Under the pieces are notes generated by a model. The model did no database searches. It worked only from the letters and a program-made list of their open reading frames with translations, and was not told the DNA's origin. Shown one piece after another: positions 1-7,902 of a stretch of DNA of 12,188 nt (its first letter is position 1; every line of letters starts with the position of its first letter). Source of the stretch: Clostridiales bacterium (GTDB lineage Bacteria; Bacillota; Clostridia; TANB77; CAG-508); NCBI GenBank assembly GCA_003518755.1, contig DOYA01000154.1:1-12188 (forward strand), read 5' to 3'. The translations under genes were made by a program, and so were the position numbers.

Positions 1-992
1 CTGTAACTCATACAAGAGATATACCTCCCGATAAAATAAAAAAACCATATATTCTTATTCAAGCTGGAAGTTCATTAGCAGAGCCAATAGGATATCTAAC
101 TGATGATAGTGGAGACAATATTTCTGAAAAAAATCCAAAGTATTGTGAATTAACAGCATTATACTGGATTTGGAAAAATGATAAGACTAGCAATATAGTT
201 GGAATGACACATTATAGAAGATTTTTCTACATTTATAATTTGTTTTCAAATACAAAAAGGATGTTGAATCAAAACGATATACTGAAATACTTAGATGAAT
301 ACGATATTATCCTACCAGATAAACAACATTTTGGTCCATATACAGTGAAAAAACAGTTTGCAGAAGCACATGGAGCACATAAAGAAGATAAAGAAGAAGA
401 TAAAACAAATCTAATGAAATGTAGAGAAATTATTAATAAAATATGTCCGAAATATACAAGTAGTTTTGATGAAGTTATGGAACAGCACTCCTTATATTGC
501 TACAATATGTTTATTACGCGTAAAGGAATATTTGATCAATATATGTCTTGGCTATTTGGTATTTTAGATAAAGCCGAAGAAATTATAGATTTATCAATCT
601 ATGATGATTTACCACTAAATGAGAAAAATTATCAATATAGAGTTTATGGTTTCTTAGCAGAAAGACTGTTTAATGTTTGGCTATGTAAAAATTCACAGCT
701 AAAACGCAAAGAAGTAATGGTATTAACCAGTAAAAAAAATGAAGTTACTGGAGTATGGGAAGATGAAAAAATAAATCGAAGAGATTATATAGGAAGAATG
801 AAAAGAAAATATTATAGCACAGATACTATTCAAAAAGGTAGTAGTTTTGTAACAACAACTACACAAAGGAGAGAAGCACTTATAGAGGGTTTAATAACTC
901 CAAATAGCCCAAGACTGTCAAATGATTCAATTGATGGAGAATATACTACTAAAACTAGGGCAAACGTAGAAAATAGAGGAAGAGAAGAATAA
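1..992 (+). CDS. DUF4422 polysaccharide-biosynthesis protein, 5' truncated by window edge
   Basis: An open frame runs from the window edge (first full codon at 3) to the stop at 990-992, giving about 329 residues with the true start outside. The ATG at 204 is internal: the sequence before it encodes typical DUF4422 motifs, including GYLTDDSGDNIS and NPKYCELTALYWIWKN, followed by VGMTHYRRFF. Near the end of the domain comes GFLAERLFNVWL. The family is found in capsular and exopolysaccharide clusters and is thought to be glycosyltransferase-like, though its exact reaction is not fixed by sequence. After the domain there is a polar, Thr/Arg/Asn-rich tail of about 90 residues that I do not recognise. 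The gene is followed by two hairpins and is probably the last gene of its transcript. The family call is firm; the sugar substrate is unknown. Confidence 0.85.
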   Translation, partial: VTHTRDIPPDKIKKPYILIQAGSSLAEPIGYLTDDSGDNISEKNPKYCELTALYWIWKNDKTSNIVGMTHYRRFFYIYNLFSNTKRMLNQNDILKYLDEYDIILPDKQHFGPYTVKKQFAEAHGAHKEDKEEDKTNLMKCREIINKICPKYTSSFDEVMEQHSLYCYNMFITRKGIFDQYMSWLFGILDKAEEIIDLSIYDDLPLNEKNYQYRVYGFLAERLFNVWLCKNSQLKRKEVMVLTSKKNEVTGVWEDEKINRRDYIGRMKRKYYSTDTIQKGSSFVTTTTQRREALIEGLITPNSPRLSNDSIDGEYTTKTRANVENRGREE

Positions 993-1074
993 ATCTAGTA
1001 TGGAATTTGAGACAGTTCTCTTTTACAACATAATAGTTATTTTTTAGTAAAAATAAACATTTTCTACTTTATTT

Positions 1075-1109
1075 AAAACTTGAGGTTCCAAATTGGAACC
1101 TCAAGTTTT
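1075..1109. terminator. Perfect 17-bp palindrome after the DUF4422 gene
   Basis: AAAACTTGAGGTTCCAA (1075-1091) pairs perfectly with 1093-1109 around a single A. The A-run before it and T-run after it make it usable as a terminator on either strand. Its GGTTCC/GGAACC centre recurs in the hairpin at 2421-2443. Confidence 0.65.
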
Positions 1110-1131
1110 ATATTAAACAGAAATTTATTTT

Positions 1132-1162
1132 AAGCAGAATCTAACAATTTCTGCTTTTTTTC
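1132..1162 (+). terminator. Rho-independent terminator
   Basis: AAGCAGAA (1132-1139) pairs with TTCTGCTT (1149-1156) around a nine-base loop, and a run of T follows directly. This is classic intrinsic terminator form on the plus strand, ending the DUF4422 transcript just before the promoter at 1181. A near-copy with a similar loop lies at 2526-2556. Confidence 0.75.
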
Positions 1163-1180
1163 GTTTTTTAGTAAATAATA

Positions 1181-1209
1181 TTGACAGCAATACAAAAAGA
1201 TGATATATT
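1181..1209 (+). promoter_or_regulatory. SigA-type promoter for the XRE/ImmA gene
   Basis: TTGACA at 1181-1186 and TATATT at 1204-1209 are separated by exactly 17 bases. It lies just after a terminator and about 155 bases before the ATG at 1366, so it should drive that gene and the short frame at 1250. Confidence 0.7.
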
Positions 1210-1249
1210 ATAACTTGAAAAGTAATAATATATTAAAGGAGATTTGCTG

Positions 1250-1300
1250 TTGAAAATCATCAAAGGAAAAACATATATAAAAGATTATAAAAAAAAATAG
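1250..1300 (+). CDS. Possible 16-residue leader peptide or toxin-gene remnant
   Basis: A TTG codon at 1250 lies 8-9 bases after a strong AAAGGAG and opens a 16-codon frame (KIIKGKTYIKDYKKK after the start residue) ending in TAG at 1298-1300. The start site is better than chance. The Lys-rich KDYKK pattern resembles the N-terminus of YafQ/RelE-type toxins, which often precede XRE/ImmA-type genes. Bases 1300-1350 in another frame encode VYKHLGKIDNQHYGEG before a stop, so this could be a decayed small gene. Too short to identify. It could equally be a regulatory leader or a chance frame. Confidence 0.25.
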   Translation: MKIIKGKTYIKDYKKK

Positions 1301-1365
1301 TATACAAACATCTAGGAAAAATAGATAATCAACATTATGGTGAAGGATAGAAAGGGGGAGTCAAA

Positions 1366-2382
1366 ATGTTAGGATTTGGAAAATATTTAAAAGAATATTT
1401 AGAATTTAATAACTTATCACAAACAGAGTTTGCTAGTAGATTAGGTATTACACAAAAACACATGAATGAAATTTTAAATGGAAAAATGTCAATTACTCTA
1501 GAAAGAGCAGCTCAAATATATCATCTTACAGGTATACCTATAGATTTTATTATAAATGCTGAAAATAGAAAAATGGTAACAGAATATTTATTTAAAAAAT
1601 ATGGTGATGAAAAAAATATTCAAAACACAATAAAAAAGCAATTTTTTATAAGTGAATTAGCAAAAAGAAGATGGATTGATTTTAAAGATTCAACTAATGC
1701 GATTCAAAATTATATGGATTTAATAGATTTTTTAAAGGTAACAGATTTAGAAGCTTTAAATATGGTACAAGAAAAAACTTTATTCAAAAAAACAGGAGAA
1801 GATATAAATAAAATAAGTTTATGGATTGCAAGATGTGATGAACTTGCCAAAAGCCAAGTTGTAAAAGAATATATTCCTGTTGCTTTCAATTTTTTAATAG
1901 AAGATTTGAAAAAAGAAGCATATTTAAATTATTCTATAGAAAATGTACAAAATATATTAAATAATTATGGAATATACTTTGTCGTAGAAAAAGCTTTAAC
2001 AGGTTCAAAAATAAGAGGATGCATTAAAGTAAAAGGAAAAAATCCTGCGATATATTTAACTAAAAACTATGTAGGAAAAGATTCTTTCTTTTTTGAGCTT
2101 TATCATGAATTAGGACATTGTAAGAGCGATTATAACGAAGCAAAAAATAAAGTTATTATAGAGGGAAATGAAAAGCAGGAACAAAGAGCAGATAAATTTG
2201 CATTAAATACTATGATTCCAGAAAAGGTATGGAATAATATACAAAAAGATTATAGTGAAAATAGTTTATTAAAAATTTCAGAAGAAAATAAAATTCCAAT
2301 GAGCTTTATTGTTGGTAGACTTGCTAAAATGAAAATGATTAACTATAAATCTGAAATATATAATAAATATAAAGAGCGATAA
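1366..2382 (+). CDS. XRE-family HTH regulator fused to ImmA/IrrE metallopeptidase
   Basis: A 338-residue protein with two domains. Residues about 8-60 form an XRE helix-turn-helix (LSQTEFASRLGITQKHMNEIL), so it should bind an operator, plausibly its own. Residues about 200-310 form an ImmA/IrrE-type zinc peptidase: H247-E-L-G-H251, followed by E272 in an ExxAD-x-FA motif, supplies the expected metal ligands. Family members cleave or inactivate repressors or act as antitoxins, and the target here is unknown. The ATG start is supported by GGGGGAG six bases upstream. The gene has its own promoter at 1181 and hairpins on both sides, so it looks like a self-contained accessory cassette. A cognate toxin or repressor gene is not visible, apart from the short frame at 1250. 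Confidence 0.85.
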   Translation: MLGFGKYLKEYLEFNNLSQTEFASRLGITQKHMNEILNGKMSITLERAAQIYHLTGIPIDFIINAENRKMVTEYLFKKYGDEKNIQNTIKKQFFISELAKRRWIDFKDSTNAIQNYMDLIDFLKVTDLEALNMVQEKTLFKKTGEDINKISLWIARCDELAKSQVVKEYIPVAFNFLIEDLKKEAYLNYSIENVQNILNNYGIYFVVEKALTGSKIRGCIKVKGKNPAIYLTKNYVGKDSFFFELYHELGHCKSDYNEAKNKVIIEGNEKQEQRADKFALNTMIPEKVWNNIQKDYSENSLLKISEENKIPMSFIVGRLAKMKMINYKSEIYNKYKER

Positions 2383-2420
2383 TTGTAAAGTATCAAAAAT
2401 TATAAGCGAACTGAAAGAGA

Positions 2421-2443
2421 TGCGGTTCCAATATGGAACCGCA
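2421..2443. terminator. GC-rich hairpin after the XRE/ImmA gene
   Basis: TGCGGTTCCA (2421-2430) pairs perfectly with 2434-2443 around a three-base loop, and TGTTTTT follows shortly after. It shares the GGTTCC/GGAACC core with the palindrome at 1075-1109. Confidence 0.6.
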
Positions 2444-2525
2444 ATGTTTTTAACTATTCTATTTTCAGCTTTTAAATTACATCAATTAAAATAATTGTTT
2501 TATACTATAAAAGAATTAAATAAAC

Positions 2526-2556
2526 AAGCAGAAACTAACCACTTCTGCTTTTTTTC
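2526..2556 (+). terminator. Rho-independent terminator, near-copy of the one at 1132
   Basis: AAGCAGAA (2526-2533) pairs with TTCTGCTT (2543-2550) around a nine-base loop, followed by a T-run. Stem and T-run match the terminator at 1132-1162, and both loops contain CTAAC. Confidence 0.75.
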
Positions 2557-2582
2557 TTTATTGATTAATTTTTGAAAAATTA

Positions 2583-2611
2583 TTGAAATTTCTCCGTAAA
2601 TATTCTATAAT
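2583..2611 (+). promoter_or_regulatory. SigA-type promoter for the deacetylase-capA-uvrB operon
   Basis: TTGAAA at 2583-2588 and TATAAT at 2606-2611 have a 17-base spacer. They lie about 100 bases before the first gene of the operon and after the last terminator. Otherwise the stretch 2383-2708 contains only the two hairpins described; I see no gene in it. Confidence 0.65.
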
Positions 2612-2708
2612 AAAGTGTAGTTGAAAACAATTGTTTATAAATATGCTATATAAATAAAAAAAGTACTAATAGTTATAATAAAAAATGTTAAATTAGAGGT
2701 AGTAAAAA

Positions 2709-4235
2709 GTGTTTAATTATTTAATGATTTATGCAGTTGAGCTAATATGTATAGCACTTATATGGATTATAGGTACAATTATATTTTTAACAAAACATAA
2801 AAAAGGTATTGCAAAGTTTTTGGGAATTAGTTTTGCTGTCTTTTTGATAGTATTTATAGTTTCATTTATATTTGAAAGACCACAAATGGATTTGAAAGAA
2901 ATTGAAAACATAGAAGTTAAAACTCAAGTTAATATCAAAAAGCCGAAAATCCATTATCATTTTCAAGATGTAACAGATAAAGTGAGAATTAATAACAACA
3001 TAGATTTAAACACAATTGGCGAATATAAAGTAGAATTTGTTTTAGATACATTTTTAGGAAAATACTCTGTTGAGGATAAAGTAAAAGTAGAAGATACTAC
3101 TCCACCAGAAATAAAATTAGAAGGAGAAGAAGAATATAAACAATCATATTCTAAAGAATATCAAGAACCAGGATATACAGCTATAGATGCATATGAAGGG
3201 GAAATCAAAGATAAAATAGAAATTATAAAAGAAGAAATAAATGAAAATGAATACAACATCAAGTATGTAGTCCAAGATTTATCAGGAAATAAAACAGAGA
3301 AAATAAGACATGTTATAATTATTGATGATGTTCCTCCAAAAATAACTTTAAATGGAAGTTCTCATATTTATATAAAACAAAATGAGAATTATAATGAAAG
3401 TGGTGCAAAAGCAATAGATGAAAAAGATGGAGATTTAACTGAAAAAATAGAAATTATAGGCGAAGTTAATTCTTCAAAAATAGGAGAGTACACAATAACT
3501 TATAAAGTATCAGATACAAAAGGAAATGAAGCGATTGCTACAAGAAGAGTTACTGTTTCAAGTGCTGAAACAATTATTGCACAAAATGGAGAAAATGGGG
3601 AAAAGGGTGTTATTTATTTAACATTTGATGATGGTCCTACCACTTCATCTACACCAAGAATACTTGATATTTTAAAAGAAAAAAATGTAAAAGCAACATT
3701 TTTTATATTAAATTATGATCAAGAAGGAGAGAGGTTAGTTAAAAGAGAGTATGCAGAAGGCCATACAGTTGCAATTCACGGATATTCCCATAAGTATGAT
3801 CAAATTTATCAATCTGTAGATACTTATATGAATAATCTTACAAAATTACAAGATAAAATACAACAAAGCATAGGCTATAAAGCAACAATAACAAGATTTC
3901 CAGGAGGTAGTTCTAATACTGTTAGTAGAAGATATTGCCAAGGAATTATGACTACACTTTCCAAAGAAGTTGTAAATAGAGGATTTACATATTTTGATTG
4001 GAATGTAAACTCTGGTGATGCAGATACTGCAAAAACATCAGATGCAGTATATAATAATGTTGTTAAAGGTTTGAGTAAATCAAGAGCAAATGTAGTTTTA
4101 ATGCATGACTTTAGTAACAATACAAAAACAATTAATGCTTTAGCAAACATTATTGATTATGGGTATGCTAATGGATATGTTTTTAAACCAATTACAAAAG
4201 ATACACAAATGGTAACACATAAACCAAATAATTAA
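2709..4235 (+). CDS. Membrane-anchored polysaccharide deacetylase with Ig-like repeats
   Basis: 508 residues from a GTG start, with GAGG nine bases upstream; the next ATG (2724) is too far from that site. Two hydrophobic segments (about 5-27 and 34-54) anchor the protein in the membrane. An extracellular stalk follows with two Ig-like DUF5011-type repeats (about 131-206 and 208-283), each of the PPxIxLxG...GYxAxDxxxG...Y.V.D..GN form. Residues about 299-495 form a NodB/CE4 deacetylase domain. All five motifs are visible: TFDDGP (D307, D308), H357-GYS-H361, R396-FPGG, DWNVNSGD, and LMH466-D467. It should remove acetyl groups from peptidoglycan or a related wall glycan. It begins a tight operon, with 25 bases to the next gene. 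The substrate (GlcNAc, MurNAc or another glycan) cannot be told from sequence. Confidence 0.9.
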   Translation: MFNYLMIYAVELICIALIWIIGTIIFLTKHKKGIAKFLGISFAVFLIVFIVSFIFERPQMDLKEIENIEVKTQVNIKKPKIHYHFQDVTDKVRINNNIDLNTIGEYKVEFVLDTFLGKYSVEDKVKVEDTTPPEIKLEGEEEYKQSYSKEYQEPGYTAIDAYEGEIKDKIEIIKEEINENEYNIKYVVQDLSGNKTEKIRHVIIIDDVPPKITLNGSSHIYIKQNENYNESGAKAIDEKDGDLTEKIEIIGEVNSSKIGEYTITYKVSDTKGNEAIATRRVTVSSAETIIAQNGENGEKGVIYLTFDDGPTTSSTPRILDILKEKNVKATFFILNYDQEGERLVKREYAEGHTVAIHGYSHKYDQIYQSVDTYMNNLTKLQDKIQQSIGYKATITRFPGGSSNTVSRRYCQGIMTTLSKEVVNRGFTYFDWNVNSGDADTAKTSDAVYNNVVKGLSKSRANVVLMHDFSNNTKTINALANIIDYGYANGYVFKPITKDTQMVTHKPNN

Positions 4236-4260
4236 GTTTTAATGTAAAAGGGGAAAATGT

Positions 4261-5463
4261 ATGAGTAAAAGAAGAATAAATTATTATAAATTAATAACAG
4301 CCTGTGTAGTATTAATTGCAATTATTTTTTTTATTGGTTTTGGAATAAGCAAAATAATTAATAAAGTGTCAAAACAAGATGCTTCTGAAACAAGTAGTAA
4401 TGTCGAAACAATTCCAGAAGACATAACAATAAATTTTGCAGCAATAGGTGACGTAATGTGCCATAATACAAATTATCAAACAGCATATAATTCCACTACA
4501 AAATCATATGATTTTACTCCAGCATTTGTAAATGTAAGAAAATATACTGAAAAAGCAGATATAGCAATTGGAAATTTAGAGACTACTCTTACAGGAAAAG
4601 AAGTTGGTTATTCAGGTTATCCAACCTTTAATTCGCCAGAAGAATTAGGGGTAGCTTTAAAAGATATAGGAGTTGATGTAGTTTCAACTGCTAATAATCA
4701 CTGTATGGATAAAGGTTCAAAAGGTATAGTAAATACATTAGACAATTTAGATAGAATAGGTATTAGCCATACTGGAACAAATAGAACAAAAGAAGAGCAA
4801 GACACAATTTTGGTAAAGGATGTAAATGGAATGAAAATAGCTTTTATTGCATTTACATATGGTACAAATGGTATTAACATTCCAAGTGGAAAAGAATATA
4901 TGGTTAATTTAATTGATAATGATTTTATTTTAGAACAAATAGAACTGGCTAAACAACAAAAGCCTGATTTAATATGTGCAAGTATGCACTGGGGTATAGA
5001 ATATGCTCAAAAACAAAATAAAGAGCAAGAACAATTAGCAGATTTATTATTTCAAAATGGTGTTGATATAATAATTGGGAACCATGCTCATGTAATTGAG
5101 CCTATGGAAAAAAGGACAATCACTCTTAATGATGGAACTGAAAAAGATGTATTTGTTGTATATGCTCTAGGTAATTTTATTTCTGCACAAGTTAAAGAGC
5201 ATACAAGAAGTACTGCAATACTAGATATGAAAATAACAAAAAAAGGTGAAACAGGAAAAATATCTATTGATAGTGTAGATTATGTTCCAGTATATTGTTA
5301 TGATAGAGGAAAAGGTGTTCAAAATAGATATGTCTTATTAGATGTTAGACAAGAAATGCAAGACTTTGAAGATGGTAAAGGCAATATTAGTCAAAATTTA
5401 TATAATACATTAAAATTAGAATTACAAAACACTGAAAAAGTACTTGGAGAACCAATCAAATAA
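4261..5463 (+). CDS. CapA-family (PGA_cap) metallophosphatase-like envelope protein
   Basis: 400 residues, ATG start with AAGGGG seven bases upstream. One N-terminal membrane segment (about 12-32) is followed by a linker and a PGA_cap calcineurin-like fold. Metal-ligand-type motifs in order are GDVMCH (D64, H68), GNLET (104-108), TANNH (N146, H147), SMHWG (H243) and GNHAHVIEP (H275, H277). Relatives include CapA/PgsA of poly-gamma-glutamate capsule synthesis, but many family members occur without capBC, and none is seen here, so capsule synthesis is not implied. The active site should face the outside. It is cotranscribed with the deacetylase, which suggests a shared role in surface-polymer modification. 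In-frame ACT GGA at 4771-4776 is intact, which is useful when judging the uvrB break. Confidence 0.88.
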   Translation: MSKRRINYYKLITACVVLIAIIFFIGFGISKIINKVSKQDASETSSNVETIPEDITINFAAIGDVMCHNTNYQTAYNSTTKSYDFTPAFVNVRKYTEKADIAIGNLETTLTGKEVGYSGYPTFNSPEELGVALKDIGVDVVSTANNHCMDKGSKGIVNTLDNLDRIGISHTGTNRTKEEQDTILVKDVNGMKIAFIAFTYGTNGINIPSGKEYMVNLIDNDFILEQIELAKQQKPDLICASMHWGIEYAQKQNKEQEQLADLLFQNGVDIIIGNHAHVIEPMEKRTITLNDGTEKDVFVVYALGNFISAQVKEHTRSTAILDMKITKKGETGKISIDSVDYVPVYCYDRGKGVQNRYVLLDVRQEMQDFEDGKGNISQNLYNTLKLELQNTEKVLGEPIK

Positions 5464-5497
5464 ATGATATACAGTTATTAAAATATAAGGAATAAAA

Positions 5498-5794
5498 ATG
5501 AAGAAAATAAAAGAAAAAATAATTAGCTTTTTTAAATGGATTAAAGATGAATGTAAAGATTATAGAACATTTTTGATTTTTTTATGTGTAATGTTTATTG
5601 TTCATACTCCAATTTGGGGTGGAATTGTACTTTATAGAGTTTTTAAATTAAAATGGGGATTAGCAATGGCAACTACAATGTCTCTTTTTTGGATAGGACC
5701 TTTTACACCATTTTTTCCAATATGTATAGGATTAACATTTGCAATTAAAAGGGTAATGCAAAAAAGTTCAAAAAAGGACCGGGTCCTAAATTGA
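5498..5794 (+). CDS. Small conserved two-TM membrane protein, unknown function
   Basis: 98 residues, ATG start preceded by AAGGAA. A basic amphipathic N-terminus (KKIKEKIISFFKWIKDECKD) is followed by hydrophobic stretches at about 24-46 and 54-84 with a WIGPFTPFFPICIG segment between or within helices, then a basic C-terminus. I recognise the general style from clostridial genomes but know no function. The last codons lie inside a REP-like palindrome (5767-5795), so the natural C-terminus has probably been rewritten. Residue 95 is encoded by CGG (5780-5782). This is the only in-frame CGG I found outside the three frameshift sites. A +1 shift there would end the protein almost at once as D-G-S-stop, so the change would be trivial. 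Confidence 0.75.
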   Translation: MKKIKEKIISFFKWIKDECKDYRTFLIFLCVMFIVHTPIWGGIVLYRVFKLKWGLAMATTMSLFWIGPFTPFFPICIGLTFAIKRVMQKSSKKDRVLN

Positions 5795-5795
5795 A
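5767..5795. repeat. Degenerate REP-like palindrome at a gene 3' end
   Basis: The outer arms TTCAA (5767-5771) and TTGAA (5791-5795) enclose an inner perfect palindrome AGGACC-G-GGTCCT (5775-5787). The stretch AAAAAAGGACCG (5770-5781) is identical to the core of the repeats at 9224 and 9257. It contains the stop of the 98-residue protein and ends 17 bases before uvrB. It may act as an mRNA-stabilising or attenuating hairpin inside the operon. Confidence 0.6.
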
Positions 5796-5812
5796 ATTTA
5801 ACAGGAGGCAAA

Positions 5813-7796
5813 ATGTTTAAACTAGTTTCAAGTTACAAGCCAACTGGTGACCAACCAGAAGCAATTGAATATTTAAGTAATGGTATAAAGTCTGGAAAAA
5901 AATTTCAGACTTTATTAGGAGTAACTCGGAAGTGGAAAAACATTTACCATGGCAAATATAATAAACAAAGTACAAAGACCAACTCTTGTTTTAGCCCATA
6001 ATAAAACTTTAGCTGGACAGTTGTATTCAGAATTCAAAGAGTTTTTTCCAGAGAACCGAGTAGAGTATTTTGTATCTTATTATGATTATTATCAACCAGA
6101 AAGCTATATAGCTCAATCTGATACTTATATTGAAAAAGATGCATCAATCAATGATGAAATAGATAAATTACGTCATTCTGCAACTTTATCTTTATTTGAA
6201 ACTAGAGATGTAATAGTTGTTGCATCTGTCAGTTGTATCTATGGTTTGGGTGACCCTATAGATTACCAAGAGATGATGATGTCTTTAAGACCTGGGCAAA
6301 ATGTATCTCGTGATAGAGTTATGAAAAAACTAGTTTCAATGCAGTATTCAAGAAATGAAATAGATTTTAAAAGAGGAACATTTAGAGCTAAAGGTGATAT
6401 TTTAGAAATTTATCCATCATCTACAAGTGAAGCAGCCTTAAGGATTGAATTTTGGGGAGATGAAATAGAAAAAATTTCAGAAATTAATCCATTAACAGGA
6501 AAATCTATTGGAACAAGAAGTCATGTATTAGTGCCACCTGCATCTCAATATGTAACATCAAAAGATAAATTAGATAAAGCGATTATAACAATAGAACAAG
6601 AATTAGAGGAAAGAATTAAATATTTTAAAGAGCAAAATAAATTGATAGAAGCACAACGTATAGAAGAAAGAACCAATTTTGATATAGAAATGATGAAAGA
6701 AACCGGATTTTGCCAAGGAATAGAAAATTATTCGAGACATTTATCAGGAAGAGAGCCAGGTTCTCCACCATATACACTTTTTGACTATTTCCCAAAAGAT
6801 TTTTTACTTTTAATAGATGAATCACATGCAACTATTCCACAAGTTAGAGCAATGTATAATGGGGATAAATCTAGAAAAGATTCTTTAGTAAGTTATGGTT
6901 TTAGGTTACCATCAGCTTATGATAATAGACCTCTTAAATTTAATGAATTTGAGCAAAGAATAAATCAAGTTGTATTTGTAAGTGCAACACCGGCTGATTA
7001 TGAAAAAGAGCACGCAAAAGATAATGTTGTTGAACAAATTATAAGACCAACAGGACTGTTAGATCCAAAAATTGAAGTTAAGCCAGTTACAAATCAAGTG
7101 GATGACTTAATAGAGCAAATTAGAATTAGAGCAGAAAAGAACGAGAGGGTTTTAGTTACAACATTAACCAAAAAACAAGCAGAAGATTTAACTTCATATT
7201 TAAAAAGTCTAGATATAAAAGTAAATTATATGCATTCTGACACAAAAGCTCTAGAAAGAATGGAAATAATAAGAAATTTAAGACTTGGAGAATTTGATGT
7301 TTTAGTTGGAATAAACCTTTTAAGAGAAGGTTTAGATATTCCAGAAGTATCATTAGTTGCAATTTTAGATGCCGACAAAGAAGGATTTTTACGTTCAGAA
7401 AGATCTTTAATACAAACAATAGGAAGAGCAGCAAGAAACACAGATGGAACAGTTATAATGTATGCAGATGAATTAACAGAATCAATGGAAAAAGCAATTA
7501 CAGAAACAAACAGAAGACGTAAAATTCAGATGGAATATAATGAAAAAAATGGAATAACACCAAAAACTATTCAAAAATCAGTAAGAGACTCAATAAAAGC
7601 AGTACAAGTAGAAGATATAGAGGTTGAATTTAAAGACAACAAAGATGAAGATATAAAAGAAACAATAAATAGATTAACAGACAAAATGTTAGAGCATGCT
7701 AGCAAAATGGAATTCGAGCAAGCAGCAGAGTTAAGAGATAAAATAAAAGAACTTGAAAAGTTGTCAATGGGGACGGACCTTTTTGACAACCAGTAA
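5813..7796 (+). CDS. uvrB: UvrABC excision nuclease subunit B, with a +1 frameshift in the Walker A motif
   Basis: UvrB is the damage-verifying helicase-like subunit of nucleotide excision repair; it acts with UvrA and UvrC in the cytoplasm. The start is ATG at 5813 with AGGAGG. Residues 1-38 read MFKLVSSYKPTGDQPEA through LLGVT, then an extra C at 5927 breaks the frame inside the P-loop. Skipping it gives G-V-T-G-S-G-K-T (36-43) and continues for a total of 660 residues, the normal family length. Visible motifs are the damage-probing hairpin region YYDYYQPESYI, the DESH box (335-338), the motif VI region QTIGRAARN, and a C-terminal UVR domain (about 618-650) that contacts UvrC. The last residues (KLSMGTDLFDN) are encoded by an inverted repeat of the adjacent transposable unit. 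It is the last gene of the operon starting at 2709. Without a frameshift only a 62-residue peptide is made. Confidence 0.93.
5924..5930 (+). other. Putative +1 frameshift site ACT-C-GGA in uvrB
   Basis: The zero frame reads ACT CGG AAG; the conserved protein needs ACT, skip C5927, GGA AGT GGA AAA ACA (T-G-S-G-K-T). A Shine-Dalgarno-like AGGAG at 5917-5921 lies two bases before ACT, reminiscent of the stimulator in the prfB frameshift, although those bases also encode conserved L-G-V. The zero frame runs on to a stop at 5999-6001. Confidence 0.7.
7756..7790 (+). repeat. REP-type repeat, left copy; encodes UvrB C-terminus
   Basis: Identical over 35 bases to the reverse complement of 8596-8630. 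It is itself palindromic: GTTGTCAA (7760-7767) pairs with TTGACAAC (7783-7790), around a loop containing GGGGACGGACC. It supplies the uvrB codons from about Lys649; only CAG and the stop TAA follow it. Confidence 0.85.
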
Positions 7797-7829
7797 AAAA
7801 ATTGATTTTCGACAAGTTTTGACAAATTT

Positions 7830-7882
7830 TTGAAAAAAAAACATGGTATAATGAATAAGTATTATATCATGTTTTTTTTCAA
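7830..7882. terminator. Long hairpin between uvrB and the transposase gene
   Basis: TTG, nine A and CATG, then GTATAAT (7830-7852) pair with ATTATAT, CATG, eight T and CAA (7861-7882), with one G-T pair and one bulged A, around the eight-base loop GAATAAGT. The trailing T-run could terminate readthrough from uvrB. IS200 elements are known to carry a comparable hairpin that shields tnpA from outside transcription. The TATAAT in the left arm might also serve as a -10 box, but I see no well-spaced -35. Confidence 0.55.
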
Positions 7883-7902
7883 AAATAAAAAAGGAGTTAA
7901 TA

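Noticed and set aside
7156..7441. Antisense frames inside uvrB, and similar ones over the deacetylase, capA, serS and spoVAE
   Set aside because: They are low-complexity Leu/Ile/Ser-rich shadows of strongly supported genes and have no start signals.
5949..7796. uvrB starting at the internal ATG at 5949
   Set aside because: That product lacks the Walker A motif and the N-terminal domain, and no good ribosome binding site precedes it. The real start with AGGAGG is at 5813.
7816..7852. TTGACA and TATAAT as a promoter for the transposase gene
   Set aside because: The spacing is about 22 bases, too long, and TATAAT is part of a hairpin arm.
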